Origin: Kryptolebias marmoratus | Lineage: Eukaryota > Chordata > Actinopteri > Cyprinodontiformes > Rivulidae | Direction: 5' to 3' | Assembly (NCBI RefSeq): GCF_001649575.2 | Contig: NC_051451.1 | Location: forward strand, 23,725,858 to 23,789,857 | DNA: 64,000 bases | Shown here: positions 38,966 through 51,562 of the stretch, piece after piece | Numbering within the stretch: position 1 is the first letter of the stretch | Layout: each line of letters opens with the position of its first letter | Position numbers and translations under genes: made by a program | Notes under the pieces: generated by a model | The model's input: only the letters and a program-made list of their open reading frames with translations | Told to the model about the DNA's origin: nothing | Databases searched by the model: none

Positions 38966-41227
38966 CAAACTGGATTTGTCATGTCCTGGATGACTGAGAA
39001 TCTACACCAGCACCACAACAGTTTCACATTATACAATTATCCTAGCAAAAATATTATGATATTTTTTCAGGAAGTGTCCCAAGCTGCACCAAAATTGCTA
39101 AAGCTAGCAGGCACAGCTGTTTGCGGCTATTATTTGCTATCATGTCTCACCATTACACGATATATTGCTGCAGACCCCCTGTATAGATTCCAAATATAGG
39201 TCCTTAGAGCATGTAACTGGACACTTTAGGAATCTAATCAAGAGATGAACTCCAGACTTGAACCGTTAAAGCTGAGTGAGCTTTGTCCTCTTCTTTTAGC
39301 TTGCCTTCCTTTATTGGAACCCCCTCTGGGCAATGGCTTAAACAGCACCATACCTTTTACTCTGCCAAATCAAAGACCTAATATTTCTCTCTCAATTTCA
39401 TGCTCACATAGCTTCCAGCTCATCATCACCATCACTTCACCATCACACGTGTGCGCTATCATGAGGCATACTGCCAGCATGTCTCAAGTACAGGATGGCT
39501 TGCATCACTTCTTGAGGACACAAAGATAATTAAAGATGGAGGAGGGATTTAATAAATGTTTGGCTCTGCTGTTGCTGATACAGTGACCGCTCTCCAGACT
39601 GATCCCCTGCTCTATGACGGCTCTTGACAGCTCATGATTATGGCTGTATATTTGAAAGAAGAAGATGGTATAACACTATTCTGGCTGAATAACAGCAGTG
39701 TATCACAAAACAAGCCAACTAAATGTGGGTTGATCTGGAAGCAGCCCACAGTCGCACTTTTTTAAGCTCTCAAAAGAAGCATATTGCACTGTTCTTGTTT
39801 ATCAGCTTCTGCTCTACAAAACAAAATCTCACATTACTTTTTACAATTTTTTTTCTTTAATTTTTCCTCATGCATAAACACAATGTTGCCATAGTGATTT
39901 ATTTATTGAAAAGCATTACCCTTTTGGAAAAAAAAACAACAACTATTTGACCAAGTAGCACCAACAGTTAATAAAAAGGTCAGGCACAGTCTGTTCGTTC
40001 AATATTTTCTTTAGTTGTTCTGCGTGTTTCATTACCTCTCAACAAGCCTTACACAGACCTGAAGTAAATGTGTCTTCAGCCACCTCTCCCCCTTCCAATC
40101 TATGACTTCCTTCATCCATGGCCCCACATCAACCTGCTCACCCTGTAACAAATGACCAAACAAATGAACCTTCTCGCTGGAGACAAATGAGGAAAAATAG
40201 TCTTTGAAGAGAACCATTTATTCAAATCCCATCTGGCAGGGTAGAATCTCTGATCCTATTCCTTTCATTGAGTGTGAATGGCAAATAATAAAAAAAGAAA
40301 AGGAATCACAAAAGCCTTTTAAATGACATGTTCCTTAATATTTTTGACTGGTGACCTCATGTATCCACACAGAAGAATCCTGGGAGAATAAGGAAAAAAG
40401 CTGCTATCAAATAAACGCTGCAGTAGACGGACACTTGAAGCCAAAGCAATCTCAGCATTTACGTGTTTGGACTGTTCCATTTTATGGCCGGTGTTGTTCT
40501 TAGCCAGGTTGTTGCTTTTTGTTTATAGTTTTCATTTCTTCTTGTCTACTTGGGATTACTCAATGAAAGCAAATTATTTGCAACTAAATGACTGAAGCAT
40601 TAACTGCTGTCCTTGTAACTCAACTAGCAAGGACTTTATGACGGCCTGATTGTGATACTGTAATTTAACTCTCACTCTGGGACGAGACGAGAAGGAGAAA
40701 GTTATTTTGGCAGCTTTTGCACAACTGCAATTCTTCAAAAGTTAACCCCCGTGAGTTTACCTCCACTGCTTCACAAGTGCACCCCTGCTACACTGCCAAG
40801 AAGCCGGGCGCCACTTTAAGGTCATTTTCCCCATGTCTAATTTTACCCCTGGGTACGCTCGAGTAGAGCGCATGAGAGCAGCTATCATTTTAAACACTTG
40901 TTTCAGGCGCTATTTCTTTCTCAGTTTATGTGCCTTCATTCTGAGGTGATGGAGTGCTAATGAACAGACAGGCAGATGCAATTTGCCTGAGGTCCTTATA
41001 AGGTTTTCTTGAAGGCCTGATGTTGAACATTACTTTGCCTGAGCTCAACATGTAGAACAGTAGAGCAGGGTGCACTTTCAGGCTCATGAGCAACAAATGA
41101 CTTGCATCATAAGGTTCATCAGGTGAACTAGTAGACTATGGAAGACCCCATCAATTGATTGTTTGACATGCACTGCTGAGATTTACTGTGAGCTAATGAG
41201 ATGCAATGAATATCCAGAGCAAAATAT

Positions 41228-41395
41228 CTAAAAAAAATAGTCACTTGATTTGTATTGCACTTTTCTGGTCTTGCAGACCACTCAAAGCACGTTTATACTG
41301 CAAATCACATTCACACCAATTTGCTAACTGGAAGCAAATTGAGGTTTGGTGTCATCCCCAAAAACACTTTGGCATGTGCTTGAGAAAGCAGGACA
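41228..41395 (+). repeat. Teleost interspersed repeat (ACTCAAAGCACGTTTATA type)
   Basis: The sequence has the ordered blocks TTTTCTGGTCTTGCAGACCA, CTCAAAGCACGTTTATACTG, CACATTCACACCAA and TTTGGTGTCATCCCCAAAAAC then ACTTTGGCATGTG. I recognise this order from a repeat frequent in fish genomes (TACTCAAAGCGCTTTTACA ... TTGCCCAAGGACACTTCGACATG style). It is an old fragment without coding capacity, and its class was not determined. Confidence 0.55.
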
Positions 41396-43330
41396 TACAC
41401 ATAAGAGATTAAGATAAGAATAATTATTTACATCAATTTATTTCTGGATCATAAAAATACTAATAATTTTTATTATTACAGTAAGAAGTTGGCCTAATAT
41501 GAGCATAAAGATAAAATATTTGCAAGATTTTCTTTGACATGGTCCAGAAGTTAGCACTGTAAATAATTCCAATCGAACAAATCATCCTTTGAAAGATTTG
41601 AACTGCAACAAATACTTACACTAGAATAAACATGGCAGTACTTAGTTAAATTAATTTCTTAAGTGTTAGTTAAATGTTGCTTGAAAAAAACTTGAGATAT
41701 AGGCATATATTTTGCAGATGTAAATGATTACCTAGCCTACCTTTGTTCATGTTTTCTTTTTCTTACTTTTTTTATAATGAATAAAAAAACATGGTCATTT
41801 AATTGAGAGTTTAAAATCTTTGTGTGAATGCTGTCCATGGGAAGCCAATCAACAGATCCAGGCAGGAGGAAATAACAAAGCCCAGAGCTGAAGGTGTTAG
41901 ATCACACAACGAAGAACAGCGCACTGTGGTATTTCTGTCACATGGCTCTCCTCTGATATTGCAGGTTGATGCTGCCTGCCATCTGAACTCTTCCAACTCT
42001 GTTAGCTCACTGCAGGAGCCAGCCAAGGCCTTAAAAGAGTTGCATATAGAGGTCTGTTTCCTCCGTCAATCTGCTATGTTATCCTCACTTCCAACTTCGT
42101 GGACTCCAAAAGGATAGATAGCAAATATGAAAATAACTCACTGTTAATGCCTGTGCAACGGCTTGCCTGGGACATGCGTAGTCAACCAGTGGCTTTTGCC
42201 CACAAGGGGAGGGCATTCTTCACACCTGTCTGCAAGGATAAGTGGGCTTGTCACAAGCAGAGCTAATCTGTTGCAACGCTCAGTCACACTCAATCCCCTA
42301 GTGGAACTCTGCGCTTGTCCTTGAATGTTTGCTGGCACTGGAAGCATTCTTGGGCCGCTGATCAGTCTAACCATGGCGGAAAACATGTCAATGAAGAGCA
42401 GCAGTGGCTCCTCTTTTTACAGACAGAGTACTTTTGCCCTTTACAGTTTGCATTTTATTTGCCCTTTAGTCTGGCATGAACAAGAGTTTCCTAAAACAGA
42501 TTTCTGTGCTTTTGCATGGTTAATTGGCTACTATCTCATGATTCCCAGCAACTCTCGCCTAAACATTTAATTGTCAGTCAAGAAGAGGCATAAATGGAAT
42601 CAGAAACATGATTTATCTCCAAAATTATCAACAATGAGTGTAACACAAATGAGAAAACGGCAAAGAGAGCTACCAGAGGCACAGAGAATGCTGTAATTTG
42701 TACAGAATTCATATCATGAAGTATGTAGGTTTGGTCATCTTATTTACCAAAAATGTTGCATGCTTCCAGAGAAACCAAACCTTTTTTAGATGATTACTGA
42801 GCTAACTTCATGTTTCATTGGTTTCCAGAACAGTTACTCATTGTGAGTTGTAGTAAACCAAAGAAAAAAACTTTCAGTTTGTCAGTCATAAAATCAGGAT
42901 GTTAGAAATGAGACAAAGTGATTATGACAAACATCAATAACAGCAAAATTTTTTGTTTTTTCCTTTTCTTTTCCTTTTGATGTAAGAAAGTTGCTTTGTT
43001 CTGAGGATACTGAATTCTATCAGGAGAAGAAATTCATGTGGAAATGTTGCTCTGACTAGCCAAGATCAAAGGATTAGAATAATGAAGAGACGTTTTTTTC
43101 TCTCTCTCTCAATTTTATAGTAACATTTTTTTTAGGGGATGGTTTGATACCAAAGCTAAAGAGTGCAATTATTTTTTATGGAAGCATTTCTTAAATACCC
43201 GAATGACAAAATATTGAACAACAAGACGGAGCAGAAATGAAGCATTGCACATATGCAATGATTTTTAATAAATAATTTATTGATCATAAAGTTGTTTAAA
43301 GCTGTCTGTTTAACTTGCTTGTTTAAATAA

Positions 43331-43440
43331 TTACCTCCGGCAATAAGGTTATGTTTTCAGTAGTGTCTGTTCATCTGTTTGTCTGTTAGGAATCATATTA
43401 AGTACAATTTCATCACAAATTAATTATTACACAATGTTTT
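43331..43440 (+). repeat. Head of ACCTCYGCCAAGGAGG-type repeat
   Basis: ACCTCCGGCAATAAGGTTATG then TTTTCAGTAGTGTCTGTTC and GTTTGTCTGTTAGGAAT match the start of a dispersed repeat whose inverted copy is at 49610-49788. I have seen this head in many fish and invertebrate sequences. Only the first ~110 bp is recognisable here. Confidence 0.5.
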
Positions 43441-44853
43441 GTGTAATACTTGTACAGGATATATATAGCATTTGTTTGTAAAAGTGTTTCAGTACAAAAC
43501 AACAAGGAGCAAGAGCAATGACAAATGCTGCAAATCAAGAAAAAAATCCCTCACATTTCACAAAAATTTATTTCAAACTTGAATGTCAATAGAACTTTTT
43601 CTTTTTCTGAAGCTTTTATTAGTTTGTCCTGTATAAATGCAAATTGAAGTGTATTGTTGCTAAGTCAAGATAGTTGTGATCTCAATCTAGCTATTAAATC
43701 ATCAAATATCCTTGCTTCAATCCAGTGTAACCAGAGGGCTTTCATTTCCAGCTGTTAGGCTTCGAGTGTTTGGATTTCGCAAATGCAACAAAGACAGCTG
43801 AAGCAGAAATGATGACTGCTACAAAAACACACAGAGATATGTGCCAAGAAGACTGAGTGATATCAAGGGGCTGATGTGTTTTCAGAATCTGCTCGATTGA
43901 ATGGCACCATTTTGGAAACAGAAGTGGAGGCAGCCTTTGGCGTAATCTGCTGAGTCAACTGAAGAATTGTTTCTTTGTGAAAGATTTATTTTCAGAGTGT
44001 GCGATGCAGTCATGCTGCTTGGATATGTATTGAGTGTTGGAAATGTTGCCTGCTCATTCATGACTGTGCTGTAAAACATGTAATGAGCCGTAAGCTTTTA
44101 ACCGTTCTCTTCGATGAATCATTAACACATTAGTCTTCTTGTCAGCTTTGCTTCTGAATTTAGCAGATTTCGTTTGTCTACTGCACTCTCTTTCTGTTTT
44201 CTTCCATGTCTGACTTTCTGGCTGTTTATAACCTGATCGTGCCTTATGGGTCATTGGGAATAGGTCTTAAAACAGAATTAATTTTCGGTTGTGGTCTGGA
44301 GAGGGAAGGTACAGTTACTGTACTCCTGCTCCTGCTTCCTGGAACAAACTGCTTTCTGGCCTGAGACCTGCAACATTCACATTCACAATTAAATTCACAA
44401 CAGCCTTATTCTTTCAGGTTTAAAATTAATCACTGTGTGTTTTTTTTCTATTATTTTATTTTTATAATATATTACTATTATAGTTTGGTTAGTAAATTGC
44501 AATTTATTGAAGACATTTATTGCGGAGTAGTAATTTTTGTGATTGACTGAGATTTCACATTTCACCTCATTAATGGTAGAAACTAGTTTGTGTTCTGCTC
44601 ATTGTCTAACTGCATGCTCTTCTATTTGGTGGGGGAGTATCACTGTGTGTCAGCTTTCACCTTTAACATTAGCAAACATGAAGTATCATGTCTGTTATAT
44701 CACCTATTTGTAACAATGTGATATTGATCTAAACGTGCAGCTGAAACAAATCCATTTTAATTTTTTTGAATTGTTTGTTTGGTAGAAAAAGATGTAAATG
44801 CCTTTTGAGCTCAGTGCATTTGTGGTAACTCTACTTATCTGTCCTCCTTGCAG

Positions 44854-45158
44854 CCAATCCAACAGGTTCTGGACCGAAGGGTTACCCTGGAACTTCAGAG
44901 GTCTTCCGGGAGTCCAGCAGCACCACAGGGATGGTGGTTGGCATTGTAGCAGCAGCTGCACTGTGTATACTCATCCTGCTTTATGCTATGTACAAATACC
45001 GTAACAGAGACGAGGGTTCATACCATGTCGACGAGAGTCGCAATTACATCAGCAACTCGGCACAATCTAACGGCACTATAATCAAAGAGAAGCCAGTCAA
45101 CAATGCAAAACCTTCTACCAAGAACAAGAAAAACAAGGACAAAGAATACTATGTGTGA
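44854..45158 (+). CDS. nrxn1: Neurexin-1 final exon: transmembrane and cytoplasmic tail
   Basis: The exon completes a split Ala codon, then encodes [19 protein letters not shown], the invariant [10 protein letters not shown], a hydrophobic helix [17 protein letters not shown] and a cytoplasmic tail that begins [19 protein letters not shown] and ends [12 protein letters not shown] before TGA at 45156-45158. Known roles: the juxtamembrane [10 protein letters not shown] region binds protein 4.1, and the C-terminal EYYV binds PDZ domains of CASK, Mint and syntenin. [11 protein letters not shown] (rather than GSYQVDQ or GSYQVDET) and the [17 protein letters not shown] end favour NRXN1 over NRXN2 and NRXN3. 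The stretch [15 protein letters not shown] is the most divergent part. Membrane helix, stop-transfer KYR and PDZ ligand are all intact, so the gene looks functional. Confidence 0.97.
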
Positions 45159-46099
45159 TTGATGGAACTTTGGTCTTTGCTAGACCAACTTAAACATCTG
45201 TCAAAGAGATGAATCAGGACATCACCATGTGTACAGTATAATAACAAAGATGAACAAAATATAGTCATTTTTAACATGAGACAATGCTCTAAAAAGTCAA
45301 ATAAAAATGAAAATATAAATTTCTTAACTATCAAGAAGTCAAGACAACACATACCGTCCAAAAAGAGACTAATGGGAAAATGGCTGGCAGACATTTAAAA
45401 ATGAACTAAATGCATATCTAACATGTCACCCAAACGGCAGTAACCCATCTGTGACTTGTTCCTTGGCCAGGGTAATGCGATCCATCTTCTTTGTTTCATG
45501 TAAACAGAGGGGCACAGATGCACTTTGCAAATGGAGATTCGGCATTACAAACTTTGCATTTACATTGCCTGTGTTTGTGTTGTTGAGATTTTTCTTTATT
45601 TTCTGGAGAAAATGGCACAATGCATAAATGAATACATACATGGAAGCCGGCAAACATTTACTGTGGATGAAGAGGAAGGGAGGAAAAAAAAGAAAAGGAA
45701 CACGTGGTTGTGAATCCAGGCCAAAGTCCTCACTGAAGAGGCAGGGGAGTCTGGCAAAGACTAATACCTGCTTGGATGAGCTGCTGGCGCACAAAGATGA
45801 GAATGGATGGCAGTTCCTCGTAAAATAGACTGATTCAAGGTGTCAAATTGTGTCAGAAACAAAAGCAAAGGCCTTTTGTTTCACATAGTTGGATTTCAAA
45901 GGAAGTATCCTCAGAACCCTGGGGATTTCTGGGAAGGTGATCATTCAGGAGCCATGCACGCAAAAGTATCTTATTACAGTACATATGTTTATATACAGTA
46001 CAACCACATCTATATGTGCTTACTGAACTGTGACAAAGTGGTGTTTTATAGCCTGTTGTATAGATGATGCAAACTATAACTGCTCCTCAACCATTTTGG

Positions 46100-46105
46100 A
46101 ATAAA
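46100..46105 (+). terminator. Candidate poly(A) signal (proximal)
   Basis: AATAAA about 940 nt after the neurexin stop codon, followed within 40 nt by a GT-containing stretch. It is the better of the candidates by context. An earlier AATAAA at 45300 lacks such a context. Confidence 0.5.
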
Positions 46106-46754
46106 ATGTAAAAAAAAAATTAAAAAGTATGTGTTCATAAGTGTTGATAGACATAGATTTTATGAGGACATTCTTTTTTTCATTTGGATAATAATTTGAA
46201 ATCCTTTTGTTTTTACATGTGTTCCTATATAGTTTTTTTTATACAAATGCCAACCTGAGATAGAGGATCCTGGACCAGTAACAGCCTATCCACTCCCAAA
46301 AACTGCACAGGACACTGATAGTGGAGAGGTGTACCATGACAACTCATGTGACTCTAAAGGAATCACTGCCTTCCTCCTCAATCCTGACTTAGATGAGTGA
46401 AAGTGAAGATGAAGACCGTGTTAAGGATAAATTAATTTGCTATGTGTGTTTTTTCCAAGTGGTATTACGAGACTGTACAATAAGTGCTTGAGCTGTTCCT
46501 GAAATCTGGAGGAGAATAACTCAAATAGGTCTCCATTTCAACCAACCTGTGTATCTGTCATTCTGTCTGTCAGTTCTGCTTTCCAGAGACCTGTACTTGG
46601 AATGAGTATGAGGAAAAATGACCATGAACTATAAATGATAATTATAAATTTTCTTTGTTTGATCCTCTTTCGTTTTCTTTAGTGTTTTCAATTGTATTAC
46701 TTGTACGCCATTTTAAAAAAATCCTTATAAAAACTAGTTTTGAAAAATCAAATG

Positions 46755-46760
46755 AATAAA
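46755..46760 (+). terminator. Candidate poly(A) signal (distal)
   Basis: AATAAA in the context AATGAATAAAACATTG, about 1.6 kb after the stop codon. The downstream GT element is weaker than for the site at 46100. Confidence 0.35.
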
Positions 46761-46780
46761 ACATTGCCTTAGTGAACTTA

Positions 46781-47855
46781 AACTAGTCTATGGACGAGCT
46801 CTATGCATGCAGGTATTATGATTCATTAATATCTTTCTGAAACATCGTCTGTCTTGTAACAGGCAGAAATAATATTCCATGTGCACTTCTTCCATGTCAA
46901 ATACAGAAACCTGGATTACACCCAATTCATCTCAATCACCAACAGCCTCAGGTATTTTAATAGTAATAGCTAATGTACGTTTGAGCCACAGGACTCCAGC
47001 AGAGATGCTAAGCAGGTTACAAAGGTTTAGTAAACTCACCTGAGTAAAACTTTCCACCCCCACATTTTTCTGTCATTTTAAAACTTCTTGCCTTCAACCT
47101 TGACTCAAATGACATTTCGTGATGTTTATCAGCCACAAAGACATGTAGATATCTTTTCACATTTTGCGTGAGACATTTCAAAGTATTCAGTGTTACTCGG
47201 CAAAATGTGTAAACACACTTTGAAGTGTAAAATTGGCTAGGTTGGGTTTCTTTTAGCTGGTTTGTCTGTCAGGTTTGGGCTCTTGATGTTAACATTTAAC
47301 CACTGCATCTGTTCACATGTTGATATGTCTACATGCTGAAAAAAAAATGATGTGGCACATTTTACACCAAAGGGAAAACAAGTGGCTGGATCAAAGATGC
47401 ACCATCAACAGTCTTCTGCTCCGAGCATTTAAAGTTGATCTGGAAACTAAGGTAAAACAAGATGATATAACGTAAACTATATTTTCTCAAAAGCAAAGTC
47501 AAAATGATGCCTAATTTAAAATACAAAGAGAATTGTCTTTGTATTTTCAAATACAACACCAAAAATACAAGATGATTAGAAACAATAGTTGTGAAAAAGT
47601 TCTGTAATATTTATTCCACAAAATAATTATTTTCAGTTCTGTTTCCCTATCTGTGTGTGGTTGTAAATCCCTTTCTAGTAAAAGGTAATATAATCTTTTT
47701 TTTTTAATTATACAAAATTTTACTCACTTTTTAACTATTCTTTTGTAGATACAATAATGTCTGACACTCTTCACTGGAAGATAGGAATAATAATACTATT
47801 CCTGACATTCCTGCACTCTTATTGTGAAGAAATCAGTACAGCAAATTGCTGAACT
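46781..47855. other. Intergenic, no gene seen
   Basis: AT-rich sequence between the inferred end of nrxn1 and the retrotransposon relic. I see no RNA gene, repeat family or reading frame that I can name here. Confidence 0.6.
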
Positions 47856-47859
47856 TCCT

Positions 47860-48539
47860 TACAATGGGTAAGTCACCAGACTTTCACCCAGGAGACCCGG
47901 GTTCAAATCCAGGCCGGGGCAAAGATACAACAGTGAAAATTGAGCTATCCAGTCTGGGTCCTTAGGCAAGACCCTTTGAGTTACTGCCTACCTCATACCA
48001 TGAGAGAGATAAATATGAATCACATGCCGGCTCAGACGTCGCCTGGCCAAACAAGGTCTGCGTCAGGTGCTGGGGAACCAGAGCACCCTGATGAAAAATG
48101 GGCTACTGGAACAAGACGGAGGAAATGGATGAGAGGTGAAAACATGGATCTGTTGGAATGCTACTACTCAAGTAACCCTAGTAAAGCAGTTGTGGTGGAT
48201 GTAGCAATACCGAGTGATTGCAACATCAGGAAAAAGGAGCATGAGAAACTGGAGAAATACCAGGGCCTCAGAGAGGAACTGGAAAAGGCCTGGAAGGTAA
48301 AGACCACAGTGGTGCCTGTGGTCATTGGGGCCCTAGGGGCAGTCACCCCCAAACTGGAGCAGTGGCTACAACAGATCCCAGGAACAACATCAGACATCTC
48401 AGTCCAGAAATGTGCAGTTCTAGGCACAGCCAAGATACTGCGCAGAACCCTCAAGCTCCCAGGCCTCTGGTAGAGGACCCGAGCTCAGAGGATGAAACAA
48501 AGACCACCCGTGGAGGGTGAGAAGGGAATTTTTTTTTTT

Positions 48540-48578
<39 letters not shown>

Positions 48579-48580
48579 AT
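47860..48580 (+). mobile_element. Internally deleted non-LTR retrotransposon (5' end joined to 3' end)
   Basis: The start has a tRNA B-box-like GGTTCAAATCC at 47900-47910 and a GGGTCCTTAGGCAAGACCC block typical of fish SINE-like 5' regions. An open frame at 47940-48473 follows. Its first half (EKWATGTRRRKWMRGENMDL, then ECYYSSNP) resembles the N-terminal end of a fish LINE polyprotein. Its second half (VVVDVAIPSDCNIRKKEHEK, LEKYQGLREELEKAW, VVPVVIGALGAVTPKLEQWL and a final LKLPGLW plus stop) is the C-terminal end of such a protein, in the region after the reverse transcriptase where a restriction-like endonuclease lies in Rex6/Dong-type elements. The reverse transcriptase between is missing; the join is near 48180. 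A 3' tail of T-run, (AT)n and (GT)n follows at 48531-48580. The LINE origin is well supported; the exact clade is uncertain. Confidence 0.7.
48531..48580. repeat. Compound T-run, (AT)n, (GT)n microsatellite
   Basis: A run of T, then about 20 bp of AT and about 18 bp of GT, directly after the retrotransposon C-terminal coding end. It may be the element's own simple-sequence 3' tail. Confidence 0.85.
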
Positions 48581-48589
48581 GCATTATGC

Positions 48590-49335
48590 CAATATATGAG
48601 TGAGAGGAGTAAGTATCCAGCTTACCAGAGTATACAGCAAGGACATTGGAATGTCATTCAGACTGGAGAAATGCAGCCAAATGGTATCCAAGAGGCAAAG
48701 TGATCACAACTGAAGGGGTTAAACTACCTGAAGGCAACATTGCAGATATCTAGGACAACTATTCCCACAAGCAAATAGCAACCATGATGAGGCTGCAAAG
48801 AAGGCAGCTACAACCAAATACCTACAGAGAGTAAGGCAGGTCCTAAAGAGCCAGCTGAATGGTAAGAACAAAGTCCAAGCCATTAACATGTAAGCAGTGC
48901 CAGCCATCACATATCCTTATGGTTTAGCAACTTGGCCAAAGGAGGAGATAGAATGCATGGGTTGGGGTGGGGGTGTCACCCGAAATTCAGCACCATGACA
49001 CTGTACACTAAGAGAAAAAAGGTAGGTAGAGTAGAAACACTACTGAGAGTCAAAGCCAGTATATTTAATGAAACAACTAAGATCCTAGAGTGCATCAGAG
49101 ATCAAAGATAAGCCCTTGCATGGGCAGCACCACTGGCAGATTGAGGAAATAGCTGTAAATCAACAAATCCTACCACTGGCTAGAGAGTGTATTTTGCTGT
49201 GCAAAAATGCACCTGAGACAGTCCAGCACATAATAGCAGGATGTAAGATGCAGGCAGGCAAAACGTACAGAGCAACATGATCAAGTGGCTGGAATGGTAT
49301 ACAGGAACATCTGTGTCAAGTATGGACTGGACATC
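48590..49335 (+). pseudogene. Decayed LINE reverse-transcriptase middle region
   Basis: Broken frames encode, in order, DIGMSFRLEKCSQMVSKR (near 48646-48699), KVITTEGVKLPEGNIADI, YPYGLATWPKEEIECM (near 48912-48959), TLYTKRKK (near 49000-49020), KASIFNETTKILECIR and CKNAPETVQHIIAGCKMQ (near 49200-49253). These are the thumb-side part of a non-LTR reverse transcriptase and a Cys/His knuckle (C-x8-H-x4-C). Frameshifts and stops occur throughout, with an internal deletion before the knuckle. This is the part missing from the element just upstream, but it now lies after that element's C-terminal end, so the order is not collinear. It may be a second copy or a rearranged one. Confidence 0.65.
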
Positions 49336-49609
49336 TAACAGTCAAAATGTGTGTTTGTATATATGTGTATGTATAAACACACACATGTATGTCTAAAGTG
49401 AAAAAAACACTGTACATCAGTTCATAAGCATACAGTTTATACAGCTTGATACAGGAGAGTCACTCACATCACTTTTGAGTCCTGGAGTGTGGTGGTTGTC
49501 ATGTCAGGACTCAGTGAATGAATTCATGCGTTGTTGTGACATCACATGGAAAACTAGAAGCACTTGGAGAGAGCAAGCCTCTGTCAAAGCCATAGCATCA
49601 TTAAAAAAT

Positions 49610-49788
49610 TGTCCTATCTGGATTGTGATTAAGATCACCACCAAAATGTATTTGTTCCTTGAGACAGCCCCAACATTTCCTGAATTTTTTTTTCAAAATC
49701 TGTTCATTAGCTTTTAAATGAGCTTGCTAATAGACATCCAAACAAAATAACCAAACACTACTGACCACATAACCTCCTTGGCAGAGGT
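49610..49788 (-). repeat. ACCTCYGCCAAGGAGG-type repeat, inverted copy
   Basis: On the minus strand it starts ACCTCTGCCAAGGAGGTTAT, continues CAGTAGTGTTTGG and TCTATTAGCAAGCTC, then TGAACAGATTTTGAAA, and ends with TTTTGGTGGTGATC. This block order is that of a repeat head also seen at 43331-43440. It is non-coding and about 180 bp long. Confidence 0.6.
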
Positions 49789-49799
49789 AAAAATGTCAG

Positions 49800-51560
49800 G
49801 ACATCAGTTTAAGGTGTTGAGGTTTGTTTACACTGTTGTTCAGAGATAGATTTTTTTTAGTTTCATGTGTTCAGATCGATTCAGTTTTAAAACATCTGTC
49901 ATTTCTGTCTTTTTTGATGCCTTGGCTTTAGTGTGTGGTTTTGCCTGGAAAGGACTAGATTGCTAAGTGTTTGGGGTCCCAGACTGAGATCTCACCTTAA
50001 TCAGAGACAAATTTATCCTCAAGGCTGCAGTTTGGGATATTTTGCATCACTTTTCTTTAACTATCTCAAACTAACTTTGGAATTAGCAGGACATTTGGTC
50101 CAGACATGGAAGACCCCATACTCCAAATGATCTTCTGTCATGTCATGTATCAACACCAACGAGACCAAAGAATAAAAAAAAGCTCCACATAAAACATGGA
50201 TCTAGGCAGGAGTGTATCAATGTTTTATTTTTTTGTTAATTACTGTTTTAAGTTGTTTTACCTTACAGAGATTTACAGAGATTCAGGACATAACTGAAAT
50301 CTTATGTCTTTGTGTCACCAATTTATAATCAAAAAAAAAACTAAATACATGAGCAACATTAAGCATTTGGGGTTTTTATGCAATAAACTGCTTGCCCTTA
50401 CCAAGTCAATCACAGTGAAGAGTTTAACCTCCTTTTATCATTCTGCACTAAATCTTTACCACATTATCCATGTTTCCCTAGAAGACTGGCAGAGTATACT
50501 ACTTTGTACCATTAGCTCAGTTTAAAAATGTGCTGCTTTCCTAAAGTAGAGGATCCTTGGTTTTACATTTTTTACCTTCACCATCTCTCGGGTTTTCCTA
50601 GAAAATATGGAACTTTATACTTACAGCTAACTAACACAAGCTTTGCTTGCAGGCATCATGGACTGTGACAGATTGCAGATTTTTAGAATCTAGAAAAGCA
50701 AGTAAGGTAAAATGTGGTTGTACATTATGACTGTATTGCTTAAGAAAGGCAGAAGATTTTTGCAACAAAAAGCAGGGATCAAGAAGGAGAGAACTTCATC
50801 TAATTATCATACTACAATTTCAAAAACCTAAAACTGATTCTCACACAACAATGTTGTTTATTATATGTGTACTTCATTGACTCACATTGAGAAAATAACA
50901 ACTAAGAATCAAAATTATTTTGATGGGTAGTCATGCCAGTTTTATTCTATTAAGCTCAATATTTGAGTTGTCTTAAGAAAAATATTTCAGAGCAAAAACC
51001 GGCTAATGACACCATAATGACTTGTGGAAAGTGCTGTTCTAGAGGCAAAGCCTAATGGCTTTTAGTAATTTTTCACTTAATGGCACATTTTATCACCTCA
51101 CCTTTTCACCCACCAACTATGCAAATCCTCTTTGGAAAAAATAGAAGAAAGAAAAATGAACTAAAACTTATGGCATTTTTATGAACCCTGGAATGAAATT
51201 TATTTTTTATTCTAATAATTTTGCATGCAATAACACTAATTTATGTTGGACAATTTATCCTTTGAACATCAGAATGTTTTTATCAACGCTGATGTGAAAA
51301 AAACACACAAACTGCATATTCAGTCCTCCATTTTAAGCAAATTAAAAGTAATTTAAAAGTAATAATAAGTTTGAATATGAAGCAGCATAAGTAAAAAAAA
51401 TGAAAATCCTAAAGCTAGAAGAGAGGTTTATAAGTTAGCAACGACATGATTGAAATTACATTTCTCTCTGTTAAGAGTTGTATGTGCTTTCATCTTGTAT
51501 CACATTGGTCAGCAAATGTAGAAGATAGGACATTGCATGTGGGATTATTTTTATTGAGTG
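49800..51560. other. Intergenic, no gene seen
   Basis: AT-rich sequence without recognised repeats, RNA genes or protein homology. Reading frames here are under 75 codons and have no motif I know. Confidence 0.6.
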
Positions 51561-51562
51561 CT

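Larger units (their letters stand above)
32604..44853 (+). other. nrxn1: Last nrxn1 intron (12.2 kb)
   Basis: No further exon is supported. The intron contains a hAT-like MITE (33219-33632), fragments of teleost repeats near 38690-38965 and 41228-41395, and the head of another repeat near 43331-43440. It ends with TCTGTCCTCCTTGCAG before the final exon. The region 40480-41160 is less AT-rich and free of recognised repeats. All reading frames in it are short and unrecognised. Confidence 0.7.
45159..46780 (+). other. nrxn1: nrxn1 3' untranslated region (end inferred)
   Basis: The stretch after the stop codon has no reading frame I recognise. It includes A-rich segments and at least three AATAAA hexamers (45300, 46100 and 46755). 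The 46100 site is followed by a TATGTGTTCATAAGTGTTG segment, a plausible GU-rich downstream element, so a 3' UTR of about 0.95 kb is likely, with a longer form to about 46.78 kb possible. The true end cannot be set from sequence alone. Confidence 0.6.

Noticed and set aside
47940..48473. The 177-codon frame as a host gene
   Set aside because: Its content matches the two ends of a fish LINE polyprotein, with microsatellite tail and decayed reverse transcriptase next to it.
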